Source of the DNA: Paracoccaceae bacterium
GTDB taxonomy: Bacteria; Pseudomonadota; Alphaproteobacteria; Rhodobacterales; Rhodobacteraceae
Direction of reading: 5' to 3'
Assembly (NCBI GenBank): GCA_024742705.1
Contig: JANSXZ010000028.1
Coordinates: forward strand, 1 to 42,648
Length of the DNA: 42,648 bases
Part shown: piece by piece, positions 1 through 7,692 of the stretch
How positions within the stretch are numbered: the first letter of the stretch is position 1
Layout of the letters: every line of letters starts with the position of its first letter
Notes under the pieces: model-generated
What the model saw: only the letters and a program-made list of their open reading frames with translations
What the model was told of the DNA's origin: nothing
Databases searched by the model: none
Made by a program: the position numbers and the translations under genes

Positions 1-219
1 ACCTTCGTCTTCGATGCGGCCGCGGCGGGCCAGCACCGGGTGATGGATCTGGAACCCTGGGACAGCCTCGATTTCCGCGGCTTCGGCTACGCCACCCCCG
101 GCGAGGCCCGCGCCCACCTGACCGAAACCGCCACCGCCGTCGTCTTCGCCGACCAGGGCACCGCGATCACCTTCGAGGGCACCACCCTCGCCAGCTTCAC
201 CGACGACATGTTCGTGTGA
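1..219 (+). CDS. C-terminal tail of an RTX/haemolysin-type calcium-binding protein (5' end outside window)
   Basis: Frame 1 is open from the first base to a TGA at 217-219 and encodes 72 residues. The fragment begins TFVFDA and continues with a DLEPWDSLDFRGFG stretch, resembling the beta-roll end and post-repeat tail of secreted RTX proteins, where a TFVF..G..V.DF..GD.I.. block precedes the C-terminal export signal. The protein ends in DDMFV, acidic residues followed by hydrophobic ones, as seen at the end of many type I secretion substrates. The catalytic part, if any, lies upstream of the window, so the substrate is unknown. The family call is by motif feel only. Confidence 0.6.
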   Translation, partial: TFVFDAAAAGQHRVMDLEPWDSLDFRGFGYATPGEARAHLTETATAVVFADQGTAITFEGTTLASFTDDMFV

Positions 220-741
220 CGCGGCATCGGGGGCAATTCCTGACCGCGGGATGTTCCCGAGAACTGCCCCATGGGCGGACGAATTCTTCACGGTGAACCG
301 CCCCTTGTGGAAGCTGGGGCCCCGACCGGATTTGTCAGCTAGTGTCGCAGTGATCGACATGGGGCTTCCCAGCGGCTTTCGACTTTGGGCCAAGCGGGAC
401 CAGTCGCCCATCCGCACGTGACCTACCCGCGGAGTTCGCATCCAGACGCAGGCCCCGATTTGCGGTCGGCTGATTTTCGGCGAGAAGGAGACCGGGGATG
501 CCGACAAGACAGCAGCATTCGGCTGGGTTACAGACTAGGGTGGCGGCATCGGCGCCTCGGCTCATGGCTGGCGGTGAGCCGGGCCGCGAGCTTTGCTTCC
601 ACCGAACTCGGGAACGCACAGTCGCCTTGGCAGGATACCTGCGCGCGCCGTTTTTCTGCATATGCCTCATCGGTAATTCGTTTCACGAACGTGAAGAGAG
701 TGGCGGCCAGCGCAATCAATCCATAGCGGAATGTGCGGGGA
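220..741. other. Intergenic stretch with no convincing gene
   Basis: About 520 bp between the RTX tail and the LysR gene. Open frames here overlap each other on both strands, are rich in Arg/Ser/Pro and match no family I recognise. Apart from the inverted repeat near its left end, the only item worth noting is a minus-strand frame around 570-790 that encodes a short hydrophobic stretch (see findings). Confidence 0.6.
230..270. repeat. Imperfect inverted repeat downstream of the RTX tail
   Basis: GGGGCAATTC (230-239) faces GAACTGCCCC (261-270), nine of ten pairs matching, starting 10 bp after the stop codon of the RTX fragment. There is no following T-run, so a rho-independent terminator is possible but not demonstrated; it may be a mRNA 3'-end stabilising structure. 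Confidence 0.3.
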
Positions 742-1689
742 TCATCGCCAAAGTCGGTCGGTCTGTTGTTTGGCAATTCTGCGAGACAACGAATCGAATT
801 GAGAGACCACAAAGGATCTGAACCGGCGCACGGCCGGAGTCTGGTCGCGTTCGTTGGCCATGAGAAGGCCCTGTTCACGCTCGGGGTGACCGATTTCGAG
901 GGACAGCGCTGTGATCGCCGACCTGTCGCGCATCATGAACACGACCGAATAGGGCAGAACGGTCAGGCTGTCGGATTCAGAAAGGACTTCGATGACCGAA
1001 GCCAGCGATCCACCCGAAAAGCTGATACGGAACTCTTCGGCACCAAGGTTTTTCAGCGCGCGGCGAAGATCCTTGTAGAGAGGGCTGTCCGCCGGCGGAG
1101 CGATCCAACTGTACTGGCCCATCTCGCCCGGAGTTACGAATTTCTTTCTCGCCAACGGGTGGTCCCTACGGCAAGCGATCACGTTCAACCCAGCGAGGAT
1201 CGGCTGAAAGGCAAGGTCTTTTGGCACGCTGTTCTGCTGCAGCGGGAGAATTGCCAGGTCCAGCGTGCCGTTGCGCAGTTTCTCGATCAACTCGGCCGCG
1301 TAGCCATAGGACTGGTCCACGCGAACGTCGGACATCTGTTGCTGGAACAGGGCGATCATCCCCGAGATCACCCCATCCATGAAGAACGGCGTTCCGCCGA
1401 CCCGCACAAGCCCGGTGTGACCGGTGAGATAGCGGGCCACGATGTCGGACGAGGTCTGACCGGCCTTCAGCACGGCGCGCCCCTGATCGGCCAGCGCCCG
1501 CCCCAGTTCCGTGGGTTGCAGCGGGCGTCTTCCGGGCTGGAAAAGCGGGGCACCGATCCGCGCTTCCAGTTGCGACAAGGTACGCGACACCGAGGGCTGC
1601 GACTTGCCGAGTGCCTCGGCCCCTTCGGTCAAACCTGCGTGGTCCACGATGGCTGCGAGGATTTCAAGGTGGCGCGGATCCAGCTTCAT
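742..1689 (-). CDS. LysR-type transcriptional regulator of the hydroxyquinol/aromatic operon
   Basis: A 315-residue protein of usual LysR length. Residues about 5-64 form the winged helix-turn-helix: it opens MKLDPRHLEILAAIVDHAG and contains the hallmark SQPSVSRTLSQLE recognition segment. Residues about 90-300 form the periplasmic-binding-protein-like effector domain. The gene is transcribed away from the maleylacetate reductase gene across a gap of about 105 bp, the classic LysR arrangement, so it probably activates that operon in response to a pathway intermediate (aromatic substrate, hydroxyquinol or maleylacetate; inferred). The ATG at 1689 gives the full HTH without extension. The long open frame antisense to it on the plus strand is a high-GC artefact. 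Confidence 0.9.
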   Translation of the reverse strand: MKLDPRHLEILAAIVDHAGLTEGAEALGKSQPSVSRTLSQLEARIGAPLFQPGRRPLQPTELGRALADQGRAVLKAGQTSSDIVARYLTGHTGLVRVGGTPFFMDGVISGMIALFQQQMSDVRVDQSYGYAAELIEKLRNGTLDLAILPLQQNSVPKDLAFQPILAGLNVIACRRDHPLARKKFVTPGEMGQYSWIAPPADSPLYKDLRRALKNLGAEEFRISFSGGSLASVIEVLSESDSLTVLPYSVVFMMRDRSAITALSLEIGHPEREQGLLMANERDQTPAVRRFRSFVVSQFDSLSRRIAKQQTDRLWR

Positions 1690-1794
1690 AACACAATGCT
1701 ATATTGCACGCCCGACTTCGGATCAAATTCAAAAGTCTTCACTGCTATCGTAACGGCACCAGACAGGCAGAGATTGCGACAGGCGGAGATTGGA
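1690..1794. promoter_or_regulatory. Divergent LysR / catabolic-operon control region
   Basis: The 105 bp between the two divergent start codons must hold both promoters and the LysR operator. It is more AT-rich than its surroundings around 1690-1750 (for example TGCTATATTGCA near 1697). LysR boxes of the T-N11-A type can be drawn in this AT-rich part, but none is clear enough to call individually. A GGCGGAG ribosome-binding site lies about 8 bases before the maleylacetate reductase ATG. Confidence 0.5.
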
Positions 1795-2868
1795 ATGTCG
1801 TTCTTCCAGAAAGAATTCGTGGCCAACAGCGCGGCGGTGCGGGTGCGCTTCGGGCCGGGTGTTCGCCACGACCTGGGCGCCGAGATCGACCGCATCGGGG
1901 CAACCCGTGCTCTCATCCTGTCCACGCCGCAACAGGCCGAATCCGCGCTGACTTTCGCAGAGACCCTTGGAGGACGTGCCGCCGGCGTATTCTCGGGCGC
2001 GGCAATGCATACGCCCGTCGAAGTCTCGGAAAATGCGGTTGACCATGCGCGTGAGATCGATGCCGACATCATTGTCGCGGTGGGCGGCGGATCGACGACC
2101 GGGCTGGGCAAGGCAATCGCCTATCGGACGGACCTGCCCCAGATTGTCGTGCCGACAACCTACGCAGGCTCCGAGGCCACGCCGATCCTTGGCCAGACCG
2201 AACAAGGACGGAAGACGACGCTGACCGATCCGAGGGTGCAGCCCGAGATCATCCTTTATGACGCGGAGCTGGTCGCGACGCTGCCTGTCGGCATGACAGT
2301 CACCAGCGCGCTGAACGCCGTCGCCCATGCAGCGGAAGCGCTTTATGCCCGCGAACGCAATCCGCTGTCCTCGGCGCTGGCGGTGGAAGGGATGCAGGCT
2401 TTCGCAGCGGCGTTGCCGAAGGTGGTCGCCAACCCTGCCGATCTCGATGCCCGTGGCGAAACGCTCTATGGTGCGTGGCTCTGCGGCACGGTGCTGGGCC
2501 AGGTGGGCATGGCGTTGCACCACAAGCTTTGCCACACGCTGGGTGGGTCTTTCGGCCTGCCGCATGCGGAAACCCACGCGATCGTGCTGCCGCACGCCAT
2601 TGCCTTCAATGAAACAGCGGTGCCCGACTTGCTGGCGCCGGTGGGCGCAGCCTTCGGGGGCGGACCGGCCGGTGCCGCGCTTCACCGGTTCGCCACAAAG
2701 ATGGGCGCGCCGCTTTCGCTGAAGGACATCGGGCTGGCCGAGGCCGATCTGGACCGCGCCGCAGAAATCGCCACGCAGAACGCCTACTGGAACCCGGCAG
2801 GAATCGACCGGGACGGGATACGCCGTTTGCTGGACGCGGCCTTTCACGGCCGCGCGCCTGAACGGTAA
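1795..2868 (+). CDS. Maleylacetate reductase (iron-containing alcohol dehydrogenase family)
   Basis: A 357-residue protein, the normal length for maleylacetate reductases (EC 1.3.1.32), which reduce maleylacetate to 3-oxoadipate with NAD(P)H in the lower part of hydroxyquinol and chlorocatechol pathways. The nucleotide-binding motif AVGGGSTTGLGKA lies at about residues 95-107, followed by PTTYAGSEATPI at about 120. The motif HKLCHTLGGSFGLPHAETHA (about 243-262) is typical of this branch, where His-rich positions replace the metal site of other family members. The ATG at 1795 is chosen because a GGCGGAG ribosome-binding site precedes it; the frame is open much further upstream, but that part is antisense to the LysR gene. 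It is first in an operon that also encodes hydroxyquinol dioxygenase, which supplies its substrate. Confidence 0.9.
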   Translation: MSFFQKEFVANSAAVRVRFGPGVRHDLGAEIDRIGATRALILSTPQQAESALTFAETLGGRAAGVFSGAAMHTPVEVSENAVDHAREIDADIIVAVGGGSTTGLGKAIAYRTDLPQIVVPTTYAGSEATPILGQTEQGRKTTLTDPRVQPEIILYDAELVATLPVGMTVTSALNAVAHAAEALYARERNPLSSALAVEGMQAFAAALPKVVANPADLDARGETLYGAWLCGTVLGQVGMALHHKLCHTLGGSFGLPHAETHAIVLPHAIAFNETAVPDLLAPVGAAFGGGPAGAALHRFATKMGAPLSLKDIGLAEADLDRAAEIATQNAYWNPAGIDRDGIRRLLDAAFHGRAPER

Positions 2869-2891
2869 ACAAGGACAGGGAGGAACATCAC

Positions 2892-4169
2892 ATGCTCACA
2901 CGCCGCAGACTTCTCAAATCGAGCGCTGCAACGGGCCTTACGCTGGCCGCGGGCGGCCTTGCCGCACCGGCCATCTCTCAAGGCGCCCGCATCAAGGTCG
3001 GCTACGTCACGCCGCAATCGGGCCCGTTGGCGGCCTTCGCGGAAGCCGACCGTTTCATTCTCGACGGATTTTCCGCCACGGATGCCGGGGCGAACTTCGA
3101 AGTCATCGTGAAGGACAGCCAGTCGAACCCGAACCGTGCCGCCGAAGTGGCGCAGGAACTCATCGTAGATGACGGCATCGACCTGATGCTGGTCGCCTCG
3201 ACCCCCGAGACAACGAACCCCGTCACCACCACATGCGAGAACGAAGAGGTGCCCTGCATCTCGACGGTGGCGCCGTGGCAGCCGTGGTTCATCGGCCAGC
3301 AGGGCAACCCCGGCAATCCCGCGTCATGGGAGCCGTTCTACTATGCCTTTCATTTCTTCTGGGGGCTGGAGGACGTGATCGCGACCTTCACCAACATGTG
3401 GGGGCAGCTCGACACCAACAAGTCGGTTGGCGGGCTCTTTCCCAACGACGGCGACGGCAACGCATGGGGCGATCCCAACGTGGGCTTCCCGCCTGTTCTG
3501 GCCGACCAGGGCTACACCCTGACCGATCCCGGCCGCTACCAGAACCTGACCGACGATTTCAGCGCCCAGATCAACGCCTTCAAGGCCGCCAATGCCGAGA
3601 TCGTGACCGGCGTGGTCATCCCGCCCGATTTCACCACCTTCTGGACCCAGGCCAAACAGCAGGGCTTTACGCCCAAGGCGGCCTCGATCGGCAAGGCGAT
3701 CCTGTTCCCGCAGGCCGTCGAGGCGCTGGGCGATGCAGGGCACAACCTGTCCTCAGAGGTCTGGTGGTCGCCGTCGCACCCATTTGTGTCGTCGCTGAAC
3801 GGCATCGGCGCGGGCGACCTGGCCGCTGGCTTCACCGCCGCAACGGGCCGTCAATGGACCAAGCCCATCGGCTTCGTGCATGCGCTTTTCGAAGTTGCCG
3901 CCAATGTCATGGGCCGGGTGTCCGACAGCGGCGACCCCGACGCCGTGTCCGAGGCGATCGCGGCGACGCGGCTCGATACGATCGTGGGCCGTCTGGCCTG
4001 GGACGGGGCCGGTCTGCCGCCTTTTGCCCAGCGCAATGTCGCCAAGACCCCGCTGGTGGGTGGTCAGTGGCGGCTGCGCGACGACGGCGGCTATGATCTG
4101 GTCATCGTCGACAACCAGACCGCGCCCGATGTTCCGACCGGCGGTGTCATGGAAGCGATCACCGCCTGA
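2892..4169 (+). CDS. ABC transporter periplasmic substrate-binding protein, branched-chain-amino-acid type
   Basis: A 425-residue protein with a twin-arginine-type signal (LTRRRLLKSSA, then a hydrophobic segment ending APAIS at about residue 29). The mature part starts RIKVGYVTPQSGPLAAFAEA, the conserved opening of Peripla_BP_6 / LivK-like receptors. GGGAGG lies 8 bases before the ATG. It is followed by two ATPases and two permeases of the same transporter class. Because the operon also encodes hydroxyquinol-pathway enzymes, the ligand is probably an aromatic acid or phenol rather than an amino acid; related receptors for aromatics are known, but the specificity here is inferred from context. 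The many Trp residues (for example PWQPWF at about 136) would suit an aromatic ligand. Confidence 0.9.
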   Translation: MLTRRRLLKSSAATGLTLAAGGLAAPAISQGARIKVGYVTPQSGPLAAFAEADRFILDGFSATDAGANFEVIVKDSQSNPNRAAEVAQELIVDDGIDLMLVASTPETTNPVTTTCENEEVPCISTVAPWQPWFIGQQGNPGNPASWEPFYYAFHFFWGLEDVIATFTNMWGQLDTNKSVGGLFPNDGDGNAWGDPNVGFPPVLADQGYTLTDPGRYQNLTDDFSAQINAFKAANAEIVTGVVIPPDFTTFWTQAKQQGFTPKAASIGKAILFPQAVEALGDAGHNLSSEVWWSPSHPFVSSLNGIGAGDLAAGFTAATGRQWTKPIGFVHALFEVAANVMGRVSDSGDPDAVSEAIAATRLDTIVGRLAWDGAGLPPFAQRNVAKTPLVGGQWRLRDDGGYDLVIVDNQTAPDVPTGGVMEAITA

Positions 4170-4178
4170 TCCACCAAA

Positions 4179-4196
4179 GCGGGCCAACTGGCCCGC
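4179..4196 (+). terminator. GC-rich hairpin after the binding-protein gene (likely attenuator/mRNA stabiliser)
   Basis: GCGGGCC (4179-4185), loop AACT, GGCCCGC (4190-4196), 10 bp after the stop codon of the binding protein; a second small hairpin CCCGC-CTA-GCGGG follows at 4211-4223. There is no strong T-run. Such structures behind a binding-protein gene commonly keep its mRNA more abundant than that of the downstream ATPases and permeases. Confidence 0.4.
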
Positions 4197-4254
4197 GCCC
4201 CCCTTTGCAACCCGCCTAGCGGGCGCGCCCGATTGGCGGCCCGACGGAGCCGAT

Positions 4255-4974
4255 ATGTCGATTTTGTCGCTGAAATCCGTGTCCAAGAGCTTCGGCGCCC
4301 TGAAGGTGACCGACGACGTCACCTTCGACGTGCCCGAGGGGCAGGCCCTGGGCATCATCGGCCCGAACGGGGCGGGCAAATCCACGCTGTTCAACCTGAT
4401 CACCGGCAACCTGATGGCCGACGCGGGACGGATCGAATTCGACGGCGGCGACGTGACCCGCGTGCCGGCCATGAAGCGGGTCGCCGCGGGTGTCGGGCGG
4501 TCGTTCCAGATCCCGCAGCCTTTCGAGAAACTGACGGTTTTCGAAAACCTGCTGGTGGCGGCCACGCACGGCCGCGCGGCGTCCGAGGCCTAAGCCCTTG
4601 CGCCCTGCGCCGATGTGTTGGAGCGCACCGGCCTCATGCCCAAGGCCAACGCCCCGGCGGGCAGCCTGTCGCTTCTCGAACGCAAGCGGCTGGAACTGGC
4701 GCGCGCCATGGCGACGGGCCCGAAGCTGCTGCTTCTCGACGAGATCGCGGGCGGGCTGACCGAAGCAGAGTGCCGGTCGCTGGTGCAGACGATCCGGGAC
4801 ATCCACGCCGAGGGCGTGACCATCATCTGGATCGAACACGTCCTGCACGCGCTCAACGCCGTTGTCGAACGTCTGCTGGTGCTGGATTTCGGCCGGGTGA
4901 TCGGAATCGGCGATCCGAAGGAAATCATGGAGAGCCGCGAAGTGCGCGAAATCTATCTGGGGATCGAGGTCTGA
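4255..4974 (+). pseudogene. LivG-like ABC transporter ATPase gene interrupted by an in-frame TAA
   Basis: The frame from ATG 4255 (GGAG ribosome-binding site just upstream) to TGA 4974 encodes a 239-residue LivG-type ATPase in one reading frame, except for TAA at 4591-4593, codon 113. The first half has the Walker A motif GPNGAGKST (about residues 37-45) and the Q-loop region SFQIPQPF. The second half resumes without a frameshift (ALAPCADVLERTGL) and carries the signature-like LSLLERKRLELAR, Walker B LLLLDEIAGGLTEAE and the H-loop WIEH. Relatives probably have Tyr (TAT/TAC) at the stop position, so one base change explains the lesion (inferred). Either the ATPase is lost, two fragments are made (a GTG at 4615 could restart), or the base is a sequencing error. 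All neighbours are intact. Confidence 0.85.
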
Positions 4975-5768
4975 TGGTGCTGCTCGAAACGCATGGTCTT
5001 ACAGCCCGCTACGGCGATTTCCAGGCCCTGTTCGGTGTGGATGCGCGCCTGGAAGCCGGCGAGACCGTCGCCATCATCGGCGCGAACGGCGCGGGCAAGA
5101 CGACGCTCATGCGCTCCATCACCGGTGTGTTGCGCAACGCGGCCGAACAGATCCGGCACAAGGGCGTCGAGATCGGCCACCTGCCGGCGGATACGATCAT
5201 GAAGCGAGGCATCGCGATGGTGCCCGAGGGCCGCAAGCTGTTCCCCTCGCTTTCGGTCGAGGAGAACCTGATCATCGGCGGGCAGAACAAGCGCGGCCGC
5301 GATCTGGGCGACCGGATCGACAGCATGATCGCCCGGCTCACCGGGGCACCGGATCCGATGGAGCTGAGCGCCGGCCACGACGGTGTGGGGTACTGGACGC
5401 TGGAGACGATCTACGACCTTTTCCCGATCCTGAAGGAGCGGCGGCACAGCCCCGGCACCGCGCTGTCGGGCGGGCAACAGCAAATGGTCGCCATCGGCCG
5501 CGCGCTGATGTCGAACCCCGACGTTCTGCTGTGCGACGAGATCAGCCTGGGCCTTGCGCCGGTTGTCATCCGCGACATCTATGCCGCCCTGCCGAAGATC
5601 CGTGAAAGCGGGGCCAGCGTGATCGTCGTCGAACAGGACATCGGACAGGCCATGGCCGTGGCAGACCGGGTCTATTGCATGATGGAAGGACGGGTCACGC
5701 TTCAGGGCCGCCCGTCGGATATCAGCCGCGACGACATCCACGCGGCCTATTTCGGAGAAGCGGCATGA
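4974..5768 (+). CDS. LivF-like ABC transporter ATPase
   Basis: A 264-residue ATPase, second of the pair normally found in branched-chain-type importers. Walker A GANGAGKTT is at about residues 37-45, the ABC signature LSGGQQQMVAIGRAL at about 165-179, Walker B DVLLCDEISLGLAP just after, and the H-region IVVEQD. A short insertion around residues 100-150 (GRDLGDRIDSMIARLTGAPD) lengthens it relative to the usual 235-residue LivF. The start ATG at 4974 overlaps the stop of the preceding ATPase frame by one base, so its translation is probably coupled to a gene that now contains a nonsense codon. Confidence 0.9.
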   Translation: MVLLETHGLTARYGDFQALFGVDARLEAGETVAIIGANGAGKTTLMRSITGVLRNAAEQIRHKGVEIGHLPADTIMKRGIAMVPEGRKLFPSLSVEENLIIGGQNKRGRDLGDRIDSMIARLTGAPDPMELSAGHDGVGYWTLETIYDLFPILKERRHSPGTALSGGQQQMVAIGRALMSNPDVLLCDEISLGLAPVVIRDIYAALPKIRESGASVIVVEQDIGQAMAVADRVYCMMEGRVTLQGRPSDISRDDIHAAYFGEAA

Positions 5769-6625
5769 TCTGGGTCGATACCATCCTTCAGGGCGTTCTG
5801 CTGGGCGGGCTCTATGCGCTCTTCGCCGCGGGGCTGAGCCTGGTGTTCGGCATCATGCGGCTGGTCAATCTCGCCCATGGCGACCTGATCGTCTTCGGCG
5901 CCTACCTTATCCTGATCGTTGTATCGGTGCTGGGGCTGCACCCGTTCCTTGCCGCCTTCATCGCGGCGCCGGTGATGTTCGTTTTTGGCTGGGTGCTGCA
6001 AAAGGCGGTGCTGAACCGGACGCTGGGCGACGACATCCTGCCGCCTCTGCTGGTCACGTTCGGCTTGTCCATCGTGATCCAGAACGGCCTGCTCGAGGCT
6101 TTTTCGGCCGACAGCCAGCGCATTTCGATGGGCCCGCTCGAAACCGCGTCGGTTTCGATCGGGCCGATCAGCGCGGGCGTCCTGCCCCTTCTGACCTTCG
6201 GTTCGGCGGTCCTGGTGATTGTCGCGCTGAACCGGTTGTTCTACCGCACCGCCATCGGCCGGGCCTTTCGCGCCACGTCCGACGATCCCACCACGGCCAG
6301 CCTGATGGGCATCCGCCCCGACCGCGTCTTCGCGACCGCTACGGCCATTGCGATGCTGGTGGTGACGATCGCCGCGCTCTACCTTGGCACGCGGGCGAAT
6401 TTCGATCCCAATGTCGGGCCGGCACGCCTGATCTATGCTTTCGAGGCTGTCATAATCGGTGGGCTGGGCAGCCTCTGGGGCACGCTCGCGGGCGGCATCA
6501 TCATTGGCGTGGCCCAGACCGTCGGCGCGGCGATCAACCCCGAATGGCAGATCCTGGCCGGGCATGTCGCGTTCCTTGTCGTGCTGCTGGTGCGTCCGCG
6601 CGGCCTGTTCCCGAGAGGCAACTGA
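5765..6625 (+). CDS. LivH-like ABC transporter permease
   Basis: A 286-residue integral membrane protein with about eight hydrophobic segments. It has the family opening LQGVLLGGLYALFAAGLSL and FGIMRLVNLAHGDL, and the cytoplasmic loop YRTAIGRAFRATSDDPTTA (about residues 160-180) that contacts the ATPase. It overlaps the preceding ATPase by four bases (ATGA). It should pair with the next gene to form the inner-membrane channel of the importer fed by the binding protein at 2892. Confidence 0.92.
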   Translation: MIWVDTILQGVLLGGLYALFAAGLSLVFGIMRLVNLAHGDLIVFGAYLILIVVSVLGLHPFLAAFIAAPVMFVFGWVLQKAVLNRTLGDDILPPLLVTFGLSIVIQNGLLEAFSADSQRISMGPLETASVSIGPISAGVLPLLTFGSAVLVIVALNRLFYRTAIGRAFRATSDDPTTASLMGIRPDRVFATATAIAMLVVTIAALYLGTRANFDPNVGPARLIYAFEAVIIGGLGSLWGTLAGGIIIGVAQTVGAAINPEWQILAGHVAFLVVLLVRPRGLFPRGN

Positions 6626-6628
6626 CCG

Positions 6629-7690
6629 ATGGCCGCCACATACACCGTCACCACCCGCACACCGGCTTCTTCGATGGCGATGATCTCCGCGCTTGTGATT
6701 GTCGCGATCCTGTTCGCCGCGCCTTACTTTGCCTCGCGCGGCCTGATCCAGGATTTGTTCTTCATCCTGACCATGCTCACGCTGGCGCAGTTCTGGAACC
6801 TGCTTGCGGGCTATGGCGGGCTGGTATCGGTGGGCCAGCAGGCCTTCGTGGGCCTCGGCGCCTACGCGCTTTACGGCATGGTGATCCTGATGGGGCTGGA
6901 CCCGATCATCTCGATCCTGTTCGCCGGGATCGCGGCGCTTGTTCTCGCGGTGCCCACGGCGTTCTTCGCATTCCGTCTGCAGGGCGCCTACTTTGCCATC
7001 GGAACCTGGGTGATCGCCGAGGTGGCGCGCCTTTCGGTAGCGCAATGGCAGGCGGTCGGCGGCGGCACCGGCACCTCGCTGCCACGCAGCGCACTGCGCG
7101 AGATGATGCTGGTCGGGTGGATCGAGAGCGCCTTCGATGTCCGTGCCAGCGCGGCGCGGGACATCCTGACCTACTGGCTGGCGCTGGTCCTTGCCGTGGC
7201 GACCATCGCCGGAATCTATTGGCTCTTGCGCAGCAAACCCGGCCTGGCGCTGGCGGCGGTGCGCGACAACACCGAGGCGGCGCGCTCTGTGGGCGTGGAT
7301 GCCGGGCGGATGAAATGGTTCGTCTTCCTGACCTCCGCATGCGGCACCGGGCTTGCCGGGGGGCTGATCTACCTGCAAAAGGCACGGATCTCGCCCGACG
7401 CGGCCTTCAGCGTGACCGACTGGACCGCCTATGTGATCTTCATCGTCGTGATCGGCGGCATCGGCACCATCGAAGGCCCGATCCTTGGCGTGCTGATTTT
7501 CTTCCTGCTGCAAAGCGTGCTGGCCGACTATGGCAGTTGGTACCTGATGGTCCTCGGGCTTATCGGCATCTCGGTCATGCTCTTTGCCCCGCGCGGCCTC
7601 TGGGGCCTGATCTCCGAACGCACCGGCATTCAACTTTTCCCCGTGCGGCGGCGGCTGTCGGGCGGAACAATCAAGAAAAGGGAGGGCTGA
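6629..7690 (+). CDS. LivM-like ABC transporter permease
   Basis: A 353-residue membrane protein with about ten hydrophobic segments, starting 3 bases after the LivH-like gene. The hallmark segment NLLAGYGGLVSVGQQAFVGL lies at about residues 57-76, and the ATPase-coupling loop LALAAVRDNTEAARSVGVD at about 207-225. It ends with a basic tail. The open frame antisense to both permease genes has no family similarity and is discounted. This completes the five-component importer (receptor, two ATPases, two permeases). Confidence 0.92.
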   Translation: MAATYTVTTRTPASSMAMISALVIVAILFAAPYFASRGLIQDLFFILTMLTLAQFWNLLAGYGGLVSVGQQAFVGLGAYALYGMVILMGLDPIISILFAGIAALVLAVPTAFFAFRLQGAYFAIGTWVIAEVARLSVAQWQAVGGGTGTSLPRSALREMMLVGWIESAFDVRASAARDILTYWLALVLAVATIAGIYWLLRSKPGLALAAVRDNTEAARSVGVDAGRMKWFVFLTSACGTGLAGGLIYLQKARISPDAAFSVTDWTAYVIFIVVIGGIGTIEGPILGVLIFFLLQSVLADYGSWYLMVLGLIGISVMLFAPRGLWGLISERTGIQLFPVRRRLSGGTIKKREG

Positions 7691-7692
7691 TC

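Noticed and set aside
733..1794. Long open extension of the maleylacetate reductase frame upstream of its ATG
   Set aside because: It is antisense to a convincing LysR gene, has no reductase similarity and would skip the good ribosome-binding site at the ATG at 1795.
5747..7633. Open frame of more than 600 codons on the minus strand
   Set aside because: Fully antisense to two clear ABC permease genes; the composition (His/Arg/Gln-rich) is that of a high-GC shadow frame.
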